The notes under the pieces were generated by a model, which was not told where the DNA came from, searched no databases, and saw only the letters and a list, made by a program, of their open reading frames with translations. From positions 29,732,442-29,796,441 of the forward strand of contig NC_135383.1 of assembly GCF_049243985.1 (NCBI RefSeq): a DNA stretch of 64,000 nt, read 5' to 3'. The stretch is from Paroedura picta. Taxonomy: Eukaryota > Chordata > Lepidosauria > Squamata > Gekkonidae. A program made the position numbers and the translations under genes. Below are positions 1 through 10,290 of the stretch, piece by piece (position 1 is the first letter of the stretch; every line of letters begins with the position of its first letter).

Positions 1-225
1 TGCAGTAGGCCTCAAATCTTTCAATTCAATAACAACCTGTGCGGGAAGCCTTAAATGTTTCTTCTCTACCACAACCCTGCCCAAAGTAGCTCTTTCTGCC
101 TGGGGAGCTGATCTTTATACTCTGCAGATGAGCTGTAATTCCAGGAGCTCTCCAGGCCACACCTGTAGGTTGGCTACCCCTGGGTTGGAAATATTCCTGG
201 AGGTTTGGAGGTGGGACTTCAAAAT
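1..225 (-). repeat. Interspersed repeat, reptile 'gccaacctccagg' family
   Basis: The reverse complement contains the recurring block 'gccaacctacaggtg' followed by an ageing AG-rich body. A second copy is at 40868-41090 and a shorter relative is at 38475-38620. No protein is encoded. I recognise it as a repeated family from its internal copies but cannot place it in a named class. The left end may be cut by the window start. Confidence 0.55.
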
Positions 226-880
226 CGTACAATGCCTCAGAGTCCAGCCTTCAAAGGAGCCATTTTTGCCTGCAGTTGGTAGGGAGTGGTGCAGGAGTGT
301 CCCTCCTGGCCTATGGGTTATGGCCAGCCCTTACCATCAACTGTTTGTATTCTGGGGCGCAGACAGGCAGACCAGCATCAGTCCTGTGAGTCTGGAAAGT
401 GCAGGAAGATCTAAATAAATATTTACAGCCTGAAACTGTAAATAGAGAACAAGTAAATGTCTTGATACACATAGTAACTGAAATTACTTATTGGCCTGGC
501 AAATAACCTTGGCCTGGCAAATAAAAAAAACAGTATAAAAAACCTTACTAAGGTCAAGACTGCTGTACACAGAGAGACTTCCTCTTAGGGTTGCCAGCTT
601 CCCTGTGAGACTCGCTACCCCACCTCCCTCATGGAGAGTCTACTATGGGGAGAGAAAGGGAAGACGATTAGAAAATGCTTTGAGACACCTGAGGCCTGCT
701 GAATCACTGCAGCCCATTCCCAGTTCTCTCAGATCTCTCACAACCCCACATATCTCACAGGTTGACTATTGTGGAGAGATGAATGGAAAAGGTGTTTGTA
801 AACCGCTTTGAGACTCCTTTGGGTAGTAAGCAATAGGGTACAAAAATCTGTTCTTCTAAGGAGCAACCATGAAAGAAGCA
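226..880 (+). repeat. Degraded SINE tails (tRNA-Sauria-L2 type)
   Basis: Two fragments, about 585-690 and 735-880, resemble the tail of the better copy at 56247-56512: a 'cctcacaggttg' block, a 'gagag..gaaaagg' block and then 'gctttgagactcctttgggta'-type sequence. The tRNA-like heads are not visible. The stretch 226-585 shows nothing I can name. Confidence 0.45.
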
Positions 881-1375
881 TGTGGGCACATAACATTTTA
901 CCAACAGTGAAAACATGGAAGACAGAAGGAATAGGGTGGACACCTGTGTACTGTGTACCCCATTTGTATTAGGGCAGAGGGGCATTTCAGTGAATGTGGC
1001 CTAATTCACACAAGAAGGGAAATGACGCAGAACTGGGAGGAATTGGTTGCCTTGTAATCTTCCCCTATGAAGAGTTTCCAGTCTGATTTTCCCTTCACAT
1101 ATCTGAGGACATGGCTCTGGAAAGCTCATCTGTAACCACTATGCCACAATTTCCAAAGGTCAGTCCTCTCCCACACTAAACGAACATTCCACACCACAGG
1201 TTCTTGACACCCATATCTCCACACCCATGCCCTCATTTGCCACCATGCCACCACAACCTCCCACACAACACACACATTCAACCCTTACAGACTGGACAAC
1301 TCCTCCCCTTCCTCTTCCCACTGCCAAGCTCCAGCACCCATTGTATTCTTGGATACAACGGGCTTTGACCCTAGT
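881..1375. other. Unassigned intronic stretch
   Basis: No open frame with family features and no RNA gene is seen. The end, about 1288-1378, matches 41175-41265 in the compacted copy described under findings. Confidence 0.4.
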
Positions 1376-2098
1376 CATAGAATAATAGAGTTGGAAGGGA
1401 CCTCATGGGTCATCGTCCAACCCCCTGCACTACCATAGAATCATAGAGTTGGAAGGGGCCAACAGGCCATCTAGTCCAACCCCCTGCTCAACGCAGGATC
1501 AGCCCTAAGCATCCTAAAGCATCCAAGAAAAGTGTGTATCCAACCTTTGCTTGAAGACTGCCAGTGAGGGGGAGCTCACCACCTCCTTAGGCAGCCTATT
1601 CCACTGCTGAACTACTCTGACTGTGAAAATGTTTTTCCTGATATCTAGCCTATATCATTGTACTTAAAGTTTAAATCCATTACTGGGTGTCCTCTCCTCT
1701 GCAGCCAACAGAAACAGCACCCTGCCCTCCTCCAAGTGACAACCTTTCAAATACTTAAAGAGGGCTATCATGTCCCCTCTCAACCTCCTTTTCTCCAGGC
1801 TGAACATTAAGTTAAGTCCCTCAACCTATCTTCATAGGGCTTGGTCCCTTGGCCCCAGATCATCTTCGTCGCTCTCCTTTATACCCTTTCAATTTTATCT
1901 ACGTCCTTCTTGAAGTGAGGCCTCCAGAACTGCACACAGTACTCCAAGTGTGGCCTGACCAGTGCCGTATACAATGGGACTATGACATCTTGTGATTTTG
2001 ATGTGATGCCCCTGTTGATACAGCCCAAAATGGCATTTGCCTTTTTTACCGCTGCATCACACTGCCTGCTATGCACACTGCCTGCTATGCAGAACATT
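1376..2098 (-). mobile_element. CR1 LINE 3' portion
   Basis: The minus strand encodes the C-terminal part of the CR1 ORF2 protein (QCDAAVKKANAILGC, then PLYTALVRPHLEYCVQFW) and then the CR1 3' end, which on the plus strand reads 'aatcatagagttggaagg' with 'tctagtccaaccccctgc'. A second short copy of the 3' end lies at 1376-1433, so two insertions or a duplication are stacked. It is 5'-truncated as CR1 insertions usually are. It is nearly the mirror image of the copy at 2758-3545. Confidence 0.9.
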
Positions 2099-2757
2099 CA
2101 CATCCCTATCGCTCATCTACTGTAACCTGCCACCCCTTTGCCTTCACAGTTCCCAATGAACAGAGCCAGCTTAGAGTAGTGGTTAAACAGAAAATATGAC
2201 AATTAAATTAAAGCTCACATATTGGTATGGTGGTTCTTCATTGGTAAAAGTAAATGATGAAAGAAGTCTAGAACCTTCCTTGGAGAAGTGAAGTACATCT
2301 ATCAGTGTCTCGCTAGGTCTCGCTGGTTCCCTTTGTACTGGATTGCCAGTTTGATTTGGCTTGGCTTCTGTGATTTGATACTGGCTCGATTGGGCTTAAA
2401 AACATCAGCTGACGATTCTGCTTGGTTTCTGCAATTTGACACTGGTTCTGTTGGGCTTGCAATAGTGCCCCTTACTTCAGCTGATTCCTGTGGGATTCTC
2501 TCATTTAACATGGGTTGTGTTCAATTTTGCTGCATTGGCCTTTGGTGCTTCTGGGATTCTCCACTGTGCTTGTTCTGTTACACTGGAAGGCTTTTGGCCA
2601 CTGGTGGCTTTTGTTTGTCGGCTATTGCCTTCTTTGTCTTCGAGAAAGCATAGGATTTTCCACACATAGGAAACAATAGAGACACCTAGGATAGCTGGGA
2701 GAATCTTGATCAAAACCCACAGAATCAGACTACTTGATCCAATTTGGGTAAATGAGA
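2099..2757. other. Unassigned spacer between two inverted CR1 copies
   Basis: The stretch has repeated 'ctggttctgttgggctt'-like words (about 2380-2520) but no coding signal I trust. It separates the inverted CR1 arms. Confidence 0.35.
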
Positions 2758-3545
2758 ACAAGATGCAATTTAATAAAGATAAGTGTAAAGTTCTGCATCT
2801 GGGTCAGAAAAATGAAAAGCATGCCTACTGGATGGGGGGTACACTTCTAGGTAACACTGTGTGTGAACGAGACCTTGGGGTACTTGTGGATTGTAAACTA
2901 AACTTGAGCAGGCAGTGTGATGCAGCGGTAAGAAAAGCGAATGCCATTTTGGGCTGTATCAACAGAGGCATCACATCAAAATCACAAGATGTCATAGTCC
3001 CACTGTATACGGCACTGGTCAGACCACACCTGGAGTACTGTGTGCAGTTCTGGAGGCCTCACTTCAAGAAGGACGTAGATAAAATTGAAAGGGTACAGAG
3101 GAGAGCGATGAAGATCATCTGGGGCCAAGGGACCAAGCCCTATGAAGATAGGTTGAGGGACTTGGAAATGTTCAGCCTGGAGAAAAGGAGGTTGAGAGGG
3201 GACATGATAGCCCTCTTTAAGTATTTGAAAGGTTGTCACTTGGAGGAGGGCAGGATGCTGTTTCTGCTGGCTGCAGAGGAGAGGACACGCAGTAATGGGT
3301 TTAAACTTCCAAGTACAACGATATAGGCTAGATATCAGGAAAAAAATTGTTCACAGTCAGAGTAGTTCAGCAGTGGAATAGGCTGCCTAAGGAGGTGGTG
3401 AGCTCCCCCTCACTGGCAGTCTTCAAGCAAAGGTTGGATACACACTTTTCTTGGATGCTTTAGGATGCTTAGGGCTGATCCTGCGTTGAGCAGGGGGTTG
3501 GACTAGATGGCCTGTATGGCCCCTTCCAACTCTATGATTCTATGA
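2758..3545 (+). mobile_element. CR1 LINE 3' portion
   Basis: The reading frame gives MQFNKDKCKVLHLG, then CERDLGVLVDCKLNLS, QCDAAVRKANAILGC and the HLEYCVQFWRPH block, all characteristic of the CR1 reverse-transcriptase C-terminus. The frame stays open from the fragment start to about 3326. The 3' UTR then runs to the CR1 end (ggttggactagatggcc...) at 3545. It belongs to the same subfamily as 1376-2098 and lies in the opposite orientation. Confidence 0.92.
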
Positions 3546-3899
3546 ATTTACTTGAAACTTGGTGGATAGTCTTTAGTGAACAGGCAGCACTACGTTTCCT
3601 GCATGTTTGCATTCACTCGTGTGAAAACAGCCACTCCACATGCACACACCCTGAAAGAATAACAGGGAATAACAAACTCCAAACCTTTTGAAGGTCCAAA
3701 ATAATGAGCTAAAATCCCCAAACAATATTGGAAACCTGAATAATCTAGTACACATCCCTAATGATATACCTGAAAAGCTCTCACAAGCAAATACTTCATA
3801 TCTGCCACTCTGAATCAAGTAACTGGAATGTCATACAAGTAGCTTAAAAACACCACAACTCCAACCCAGAACCTAAAGAAATAAAGATGTTCCTGAAAT
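3546..3899. other. Unassigned intronic stretch
   Basis: No gene, RNA or repeat is recognised in this AT-rich sequence. Confidence 0.4.
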
Positions 3900-4060
3900 G
3901 AACAAGTTTGCTAAATTTAAGCACACTCAAAATCTCTAGCAGAAACCTCCTATTGCAGGATACTTTATTAAGACAAGGCTCCAGGATAGCGTTAAGCTTT
4001 TATACAGATGTTTTGCTATGATTATGCCAATAAAGGTATTTGAATTTGAAATTTGATAGT
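3900..4060 (+). mobile_element. LINE 3' end fragment
   Basis: It ends in 'tatgccaataaaggtatt' followed by an A/T-rich 'gaatttgaaatttg' tail. The same end is seen at 12660-12690 after a LINE zinc-knuckle coding piece, which shows it is a LINE terminus. No coding part remains here. Confidence 0.6.
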
Positions 4061-4188
4061 TTTAAGCAAGAAACAATGGCCCTGTCAGAGAAAAACTCAC
4101 AGCCCATGAATCAAAGGGAGATGCAGAATTGTCTCTCAGGATGGTTCAATTTTAAACCCTGGTGCTTCCCACCACCACTTGAGACTAT

Positions 4189-4246
4189 GGGCCATTTCGC
4201 ACAGAGCTCAAAGTTGCTATTTGGTTGCTGTTAGCGAAAGCGCTAC
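4189..4246 (+). repeat. Left terminal inverted repeat of the Harbinger
   Basis: It pairs with the right end at 11419-11474. Shared blocks in order are GGGCCATT, CGCAC, CAAAGT, GC, GGTTGC and CGCTAC, with small gaps between. The first base follows the TAT target copy. Confidence 0.85.
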
Positions 4247-4716
4247 TTCAACTAGCGAAATGTAACTAGCTGTGCCCGTAACGCACAGCTGCGGTTTTTG
4301 CGGAATTTAGCACTTTCACTTCTCGTCACTTTCGTAACCCACAGGCTTCCGGTTCTCCGTCTTTTCGCTACAAAGGAGGTCCCTTTTTAGCGCTTCTGGT
4401 CTCCCGTGCCCGTCAATCAAACTGCGGCCACACCTTTGACCTCGACCCTAAAGCCGGACTTGTCGGGGTCCCCTTTTTTTTAAAAAACCCAGGAAAACCC
4501 GTAGCAACGCGTTATCGTCAAATCATTGGCGCCCTTGGAACGTGTTTTCTATTGTTTTCTATGAACCAGAGGTTGATGCATTGATATGTTTGAAAGGTTA
4601 ATCCCCGCCCACAGTACACGCCCACAGGTTACCTGCTTATATGCACCTGGGCAGACACGCGGTCGGCCTCTCTTTGTTTGCGTAGCCTACTGCCCGCAGC
4701 ACAGGTTAACGTTGCA
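4247..4716 (+). promoter_or_regulatory. Harbinger left subterminal and 5' region of the transposase gene
   Basis: It is non-coding and holds short inverted words ('agctgtgc...gcacagct' near 4268-4290). A TATA-like 'cttatatgc' near 4637 lies about 80 bases before the first ATG and could be a core promoter. The promoter role is inference. Confidence 0.4.
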
Positions 4717-6117
4717 ATGGAGAGGATTATTTTTCAATTGTTGGCTCGGGTGATTGCCTTGGTCCAGCGTATCCGCACCAGTGTGCAGCATAGGAGGGCT
4801 GCTTCAGAGGAATACCGAGAACGTATTACCAGAGCGATGACCAGCAGCACAAGACGTTCTCAACGGGCAACCATGGCGGCAAAGAGGCACTGGCAAGCTC
4901 TGGCAGAGGTCCGGTTCCCCCCCCGGTTCTGGGCGGACGAAAGATCCTCTGACTGGTGGGAAAATTTTGTGTGGGCTCGCTGGGATGATGACCACTGGAT
5001 TGCCAACTTTAGAATGTCTAGGGGGACATTTTTTGAACTCGTGGAGGCTCTACGTGGACGCATGGAGAGGCAAGTCACTGGCATGCGGCGCCCCGTGCCA
5101 GTGGAAAAAAGGGTGGCGGTCGCATTGTGGTACTTGGCAACCCCTCAGTACTTCCGGACAGTAGCCCAGCAATTCGGACTCGGAGTCACTACGGTTGGCG
5201 ATATCCTTAAGGAGTTCTGCCTCGCCATGGAGGCGGAATTGTTCAGCAAAGTCGTGTGCCTCGGAGACCGGCTTGGAGCGGTGAGTATCATTCGATCCCC
5301 TTTGCCCTTTAAATTTTTTTTCTTGTTTGACAGGTCAGCAACGAAGACGCGATACACCCCACGCTGACATGCCATGGCTTATATTCTTTTCTTTCCCTTA
5401 TTCCAGAGTATGGACGGGTTTGCCAGGCTCGGATTCCCGCATTGTTTTGCGGCCGTCGATGGAAGCCACATCCCTATCCGTGCCCCCGGGGGAAGCATAA
5501 AGGAGTTCGGTAACAGGAAGGACTTTTGTTCTGTTCTCCTGCAAGGAACTGTGGACTTCTCCGGCCGGTTTATCGATGCCGAGGTGGGGTGGAGTGGCAG
5601 GAGGCATGATGCCCTTGTTTTCAGGGAATCCAACCTCAGGAAAGCCATGGACGAAGGGGTCTTTGTTCCAGGAAACCCCACCGCCACCATTGAGGGCGTG
5701 CGTGTGCCGCCGTTGGTGCTCGGGGACGGAGCCTACCCAATACGACGCTGGCTCATGACTCCCTACAAGCGGCCAAGGACAGACGTGCATAGCCACTACA
5801 ACCTCACTCACTCCCGGGCAAGGAATGTAGTGGAGCGTGCCTTTGGACGTTTGAAGTCCCGGTTCCGTTGCCTGATGTCCCGACTACACGTGCATATAGA
5901 CAATGTGACTCCGCTGATCATCGCGTGTGTCATTTTGCACAACATATGCGAGGACAAGGGACATAACATCCCCTTCCCTGTGGATGAACCTGATCCTGTT
6001 GTCCTTGAGGACACACAAGACATCCCTGAAGCAAGGAGAAGAAGAATCTATGCAGAGGGGTGCAAGGTTCGGGACGCCATAGCCACCCACATCTACAGAA
6101 ACAGGAGGCGTGTTTAA
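4717..6117 (+). CDS. PIF/Harbinger DDE transposase (HARBI1-like nuclease)
   Basis: Two exons join in frame: 4717-5280 (donor gtgagt) and 5407-6117 (acceptor ttccag), giving 424 aa. The N-terminal half carries a basic region and a helix-turn-helix-like segment (about residues 100-170, with RMSRGTFFELVEAL and FGLGVTTVGDILKEF). The C-terminal half is the DDE_Tnp_4 nuclease fold. The acidic triad is in place: D206 in AAVDGSHIPI, D295 in VLGDGAYP and E331 in RNVVERAFGRLKSR. The family cuts the transposon out at its inverted repeats and usually needs a Myb-like partner protein for nuclear entry and DNA binding. Such partners lie next door. An upstream in-frame non-ATG codon at 4678 exists; the ATG at 4717 is preferred. 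A polyadenylation signal follows at 6144. No stop or frameshift is seen, so it may be active. The intron is inferred from splice sites and frame. Confidence 0.9.
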
Positions 6118-6143
6118 TTGTTTTTCCCACTCTCTTGTTGTTG

Positions 6144-6149
6144 AATAAA
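6144..6149 (+). other. Polyadenylation signal of the transposase gene
   Basis: AATAAA lies 27 bases after the transposase stop codon, followed by a T/G-rich stretch. Confidence 0.7.
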
Positions 6150-6471
6150 GTTTAGTGTTCTTTGTTTAACCTTGTCTTGTGCGGTTTGTGTACTTTGCCA
6201 GCAAAAAAACGGGGATTCTCTGGTCCAAAAGCACTTTGACAGCCCTAAACGCTAACTCCCACTGAAATTGACACACACAACACGGAAGCGCTGAGCGGGG
6301 AAAGTTCGGGGAGGCGGGTAGCCAGGAAGTATTGGCGACCCCTGTCAAACCGGAGGATCAATCCACTTATGTTCCAAGGAATAATTTTATTGGTGGGCAG
6401 CTTTGATACATTTAAAATAGGGGTGGTCGATCGGAGCAACGCACGTTCGTTCCCTAACCGTCATTCCGAAG
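6150..6471 (+). promoter_or_regulatory. Harbinger spacer before the second gene
   Basis: A 320-base non-coding gap lies between the transposase polyadenylation signal and the second ATG. It presumably holds the promoter of the 220-aa Myb/SANT-like gene. No core element is clear. Confidence 0.35.
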
Positions 6472-7633
6472 ATGCCGAAGCCACGGAAGGGCTCCTTCTG
6501 GCAGCGCGCCGAGGCTGAGGCACTTCTGGAGCTGGTGCTCCAATCGAAAAGTGTTGGCCGCCTTATGGCCAGCACCCACTGCCACACCAAGGGTGCTTAC
6601 CTGGTGTTGGCATCAAAGCTGAGGGAGAGGGGCTATGTCCGGACCTGGGAGCAGGTCCGGACAAAATTTAAGCGAGTGAAGCTGGACTTCCTCAACAGTC
6701 TGGAGCAGTTGGGGGGGGTCCCGCAGCCAAGCGGGAGGACGGTCTTTCACGACCAGATGGTTAAAATATGGGAGAAGGCTGGGAAGCCCCCCCTGGAAAT
6801 GAGGAGGCATATGGGTAAGTATGCCCTCGTTGTTTTGCCCTTAAACATGCATGGCATGACTAGCTGCCTCTTTCCCCTACTGTCCCCAATGAAATTCGAA
6901 ATAGTATTTATATGCTGTCAACCCCCTCTGACTTAGCCCGCCAGTACTGTGTGGAACCACTTTGGTTATGCGCTTTGACTCTAACTGTGGTGTGTCTACC
7001 AGCTGTGTTTCATCTCTGGTTTGTGTGCTTTTAATTATGATTTCTCTTTTTCTTTGCCCAGCCACACAATCACCATCCAAGATGGGAAAAGCACCTGAGC
7101 GTGAGGAGGAGGAAGAGGGGCCTTCCACCTCAGGACAGGCTGCAGGTGAGAGTTTTATGCCTCTGCGGGAGACCCATGTGTGTGTTCCCCCATGGAGCAA
7201 TATGGGAGCCTGCTGTGATGCTCCCATTTGAAGTGTTATTAAATTCTTTGTTTGATTTCTATAGCAGAAACTATGGAGGCAAGGCTGCGTGCCATGGAGG
7301 CAAGGGTGACTGCCTTAGAGGCCGAAGTGGCAGAGCTCAAAGGGGAGTTAGAGCAGCAAAGGCAGCAGAGGGAGGCGGAAGAACGTAGGTTATGTTCTCC
7401 ACTGCCCAACTCTTCTCACACTGTGGCTAAGGCCACCAATAAGTGTATGCATGTAAACTACAAAAATAGGAAAATATGTGTGGCACTAATGTGTACTTTT
7501 TCTCCCTCCCCACACAGTTAAGAAGAAGGAGGACGAAGAGGTCTTCCGGCGCAAAGTTAGGGGGACCGTGGGACGGCTGTGCAGGAGAGTGAGGGCGCTG
7601 GAAGGGGCTGGGGAGGGGAGCGGTGGGACCTAA
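6472..7633 (+). CDS. Harbinger Myb/SANT-like protein with coiled coil (220 aa)
   Basis: Four exons join in frame: 6472-6814, 7062-7145, 7265-7384 and 7518-7633, with donors gtaagt, gtgaga, gtaggt and AG acceptors. Residues about 8-105 form a trihelix Myb/SANT-like domain: FWQRAEAEALLELV, then GAYLVLASKLRERGYVRTWEQVRTKFKRVK. This is the type found in Harbinger accessory proteins and in vertebrate proteins derived from them. Exon 2 is an acidic serine-rich linker. Exon 3 is a strong heptad coiled coil (TALEAEVAELKGELEQQ). Exon 4 is basic, rich in K and R, and could hold a nuclear localisation signal. The likely role is to bind the transposon ends and bring the transposase to them. The ATG sits just upstream of the domain. 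A polyadenylation signal is at 7827. The whole reading frame is open. The role is by family analogy. Confidence 0.82.
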
Positions 7634-7826
7634 GTTTTTATTTCTTTTTGTGTTTTGGGGTGGGGGGTGTTGGGGGGTTTCCCAGTTACTTTGCCCATTT
7701 TTCTATCCCTGTTAAATATTTGAATTTGTTAAAAAAAGTTGGCTTTCTTGGCGGGTGGGGGTGGTGGTGGGGGGGGGGTCCAAGTTAAATTCCCTTGTTT
7801 TTTTCCCCTGTTGAACTGTTTCTGAA

Positions 7827-7832
7827 AATAAA
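7827..7832 (+). other. Polyadenylation signal of the 220-aa gene
   Basis: AATAAA lies about 195 bases after the stop, followed by a TTTTGTTGT-rich stretch. Confidence 0.6.
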
Positions 7833-8016
7833 ATTTTGTTGTAAATTTCCTGAAAAAGACTCCAGTGTGACTCCTTGAACTCGCACACCTTTCACCCCAA
7901 ACTCCTAAAACACCTTTAACCTTTAAAACACCCTCCAACCTACAACCCACACAACGGTGCCAGAATAGGCACAATCACTAGAGAGGGTACACTGAGACAG
8001 AGTCAAAAACATAAAC

Positions 8017-8022
8017 TTTATT
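8017..8022 (-). other. Polyadenylation signal of the minus-strand Harbinger gene
   Basis: AATAAA on the minus strand lies about 107 bases after the stop at 8129. Together with the signal at 7827 on the other strand it marks the convergent gene junction inside the element. Confidence 0.6.
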
Positions 8023-8128
8023 GAACAGACAACAGCAAACACAGATAAACAGACAAAATGGCCCAAACTAGGAGGGGGAGAACTTGTCCGCAGGTTTCAC
8101 GACTCTCTTCCCGAGAACAGTCCTCCTT

Positions 8129-10290
8129 CTAGTTTGTGTCGCGGCATTCTGAGAGGGGGTGGGTGGGGTGGGTGCTGGAGGTGGTGGGGGGGGTGGGGGG
8201 GGTGCTGGAGGTGGTGGGGGGGGTGGGTTGGGTGGGGGGGACGTTCACTATAATCTGAGGAGGGGGGGCCGCCTCCATAACCGCGACCGCCCTCTCCATC
8301 AGCCTCCTTATCATTCGAACTTCCTCCACGCTTTCGCGTAGCGAGTTGTTCGAATCCCTAAGGATGGCGCGGAATTTTTTGCCCTCCTGGGCCACGAGAG
8401 AGAGCATCGCCTGGTCTGCAGCAGCTGCACGCCTGGACTCCTCCTGGCAGTGCTCCAGGATCCTTTCTCCCACACTAGTGAGGACGGAGACGCGCCGCAG
8501 CCTGCCGCGTTCCCTGGCCAGCCTCTCCTCAGCCGGGAGAGCGCCCCGGGGTGGTGAGCCAGCTGGCTCGTCGTCTTCAGAAAGGACCTCTGTTGGCATA
8601 AAAAAGAGAAAAAGAACTGTTAGTAACAACGAGACAGTCAAAACCCACCCTGGTGCACATGGTGGCCTTTCTTGGTCACATATTGTTAAACCAAGACTCA
8701 GAACAATGCCAGGGGAGCACACGGTTATTGTTTGTTTGCCCATGGTGGCCTGTCTTGGTTACATGTTAAACCAAGACTCAGAACAATGCCAGGGGAGCAC
8801 AAAAATGAAAAGGAAGCACACAGTTATTGCACACAGACATTGTCCTGCAGCCATGGCTCGAAAGGAACAGTTCATGCACGCTCACCATCTTGTATGTGTA
8901 TCCGCCTGCGCAGGGCAGGAGGTCCAGCCACCCCACGCTCCTCCTCCTCCTGTGTCCCGGGTATGAAATCTGAAAAAAGGGAACAAAGAACATGATTAAG
9001 GACCAAAGTGTGGCAAAGCAAGCTTCAAACCCTAAAGCAGCAACGTTGAGGGACTATCTTCTGTCTCTTGGCAGTGCTGCTGCCCTGCACAAACAGAAAA
9101 GCACAAAGCAGTTAAACCCCCCCCCCTTATTGCAACTGATACTTACCAACATTTGTGGATGCCCCAGAATCACTGTCCTCTGCTACTGCTGCAGGGGACT
9201 CTAGGACCACCGTCCCAGGCATCTGTGTCTCTGTGGACAAGAGCAGAAAATAGTGAAAAAGGAGCAAGCATACAACCTGAACCACACAGCAAGCTCCCAA
9301 AGAAGTGGCTAGAGCACTGCAGAAGGCCTATGGCTGAGGCATGCAACAAAACTGTTTGGGTTGTTGTTTAAACACAACCGTTTTAAAAAGCCACCCAAAG
9401 CAATCCACAAACATCCAAGCATAGCATGCGTTGCAACGAACACAAGGCATACAATGGTGAAAAAGGAGCAAGCACACAACCTGAACCACACATCAAGGTC
9501 CCAAAGTAGTGGCTAGAGCGCTGCAGAAGGCCTATGGCTGAGGCATGCTGCAAAACTGTTTGGGTAGTTGTTTAAACACGACCGTTTTAAAAAGCCACCC
9601 AAAGCAATCCACATCCTATCATATTATGCGTAGCAACGAACACACGAGAAAACGATCCCCAAACGTCAGAACACACATTTGCTCAATATAAAAACAATAA
9701 AATACAAAATAAAAAGAAAATTACTTACCGGAGGCAAGGGGCGTTTGGTCAGGAACCTCCTCCGGCTCCCCAGGAGCGATGGCCATCAGGTCCACCGTGA
9801 CCAATTCCGCTGGTCGTTGCTGGACGGGGGGTGGAGGCCGAAAGCTGGACGAGGTTCCCTCGCCGGGATCCTCCTCAGCGGGTGGTTCCTCGACCGGGGC
9901 AGCCGGCTTCCGAACCACCTTAAGGCTCCTCCCGACGCGCTTCGGCCTGCCGGCTCCTTCCCCGTCTCCGTACAGCTGGCGCTGCTCCTCGAAGTAGGGG
10001 CAGGTAACCTTTTCGTTGCCGGAACCCTTATTATGGTTCACGGCACGCATGTACTCTGCCCTCATTGTTTTGGTCTTCGACCGGCATTCAAGGCCGGTCC
10101 TGTTGTGGCCCAGGGCACGCATCTTAATGGCCACTTGTTCGAAGACCTCCCTATTCCTGTGGGAGGACTGGAACGCGTCCTGGATTTTCTCCTCCGAGAA
10201 AATCCCGATCAGGTCCCTGATCTCCGCGTCCCTCCAAGTTGGGCCACGGCCGGTTGCAGGGACGGACGAGGCTTGAGAAGAGGATTCCAT
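8129..10290 (-). CDS. Second Harbinger Myb/SANT-like protein (396 aa)
   Basis: Four exons on the minus strand join in frame: 10290-9729, 9230-9147, 8969-8886 and 8589-8129, with GT donors (gtaagt, gtaagt, gtgagc) and CAG acceptors. Residues about 17-107 form a Myb/SANT-like domain: PTWRDAEIRDLIGIF, SSHRNREVFEQVAIKMRALG and CPYFEEQRQLYG. This pattern recalls the Myb/SANT-like domains of the ZSCAN20/ZSCAN29 type, which are thought to come from Harbinger accessory genes. A proline- and acid-rich linker follows, then an arginine-rich helix and coiled coil in exon 4 (ERGRLRRVSVLTSVGERIL to MIRRLMERAVAVME). The C-terminal tail is Pro/Thr-rich and coded by a G-run microsatellite. It differs from the 220-aa protein in sequence but shares the domain plan. 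A second Myb-type gene in a Harbinger is unusual. The start is the first ATG just before the domain; an in-frame upstream ATG at 10431 is less likely. Confidence 0.8.
8150..8243. repeat. G-rich microsatellite coding a Pro/Thr tail
   Basis: The plus strand is a run of GGTGG/GGGGG units with two near-identical 'gtgctggaggtggt' blocks. It encodes the PPTTSSTPPTPP tail of the minus-strand Harbinger protein. Confidence 0.75.
8637..8805 (-). repeat. About 80-bp tandem duplication in intron 3 of the minus-strand Harbinger gene
   Basis: The block 'ggtggcctttcttggtcac ... aaaccaagactcagaacaa ... gccaggggagcac' occurs twice in a row with few differences (about 8660-8720 and 8742-8800). Confidence 0.75.
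9248..9645 (-). repeat. About 200-bp tandem duplication in intron 1 of the minus-strand Harbinger gene
   Basis: Both copies (about 9248-9446 and 9451-9645) start 'agtgaaaaaggagcaagc' or close to it and run through 'ggcctatggctgaggcatgc', 'gtttaaacac' and 'aaagcaatccaca'. Similarity is high, so the duplication is recent relative to the element. Confidence 0.8.

Noticed and set aside
4717-6117. Domesticated host gene HARBI1
   Set aside because: The transposase sits between matching transposon ends with a target copy and two accessory genes, so it is the element's own gene.
8346-8966. 206-codon plus frame over the minus-strand Harbinger gene
   Set aside because: Antisense shadow of exons 3-4 of the real gene, which has splice sites and a Myb/SANT domain.
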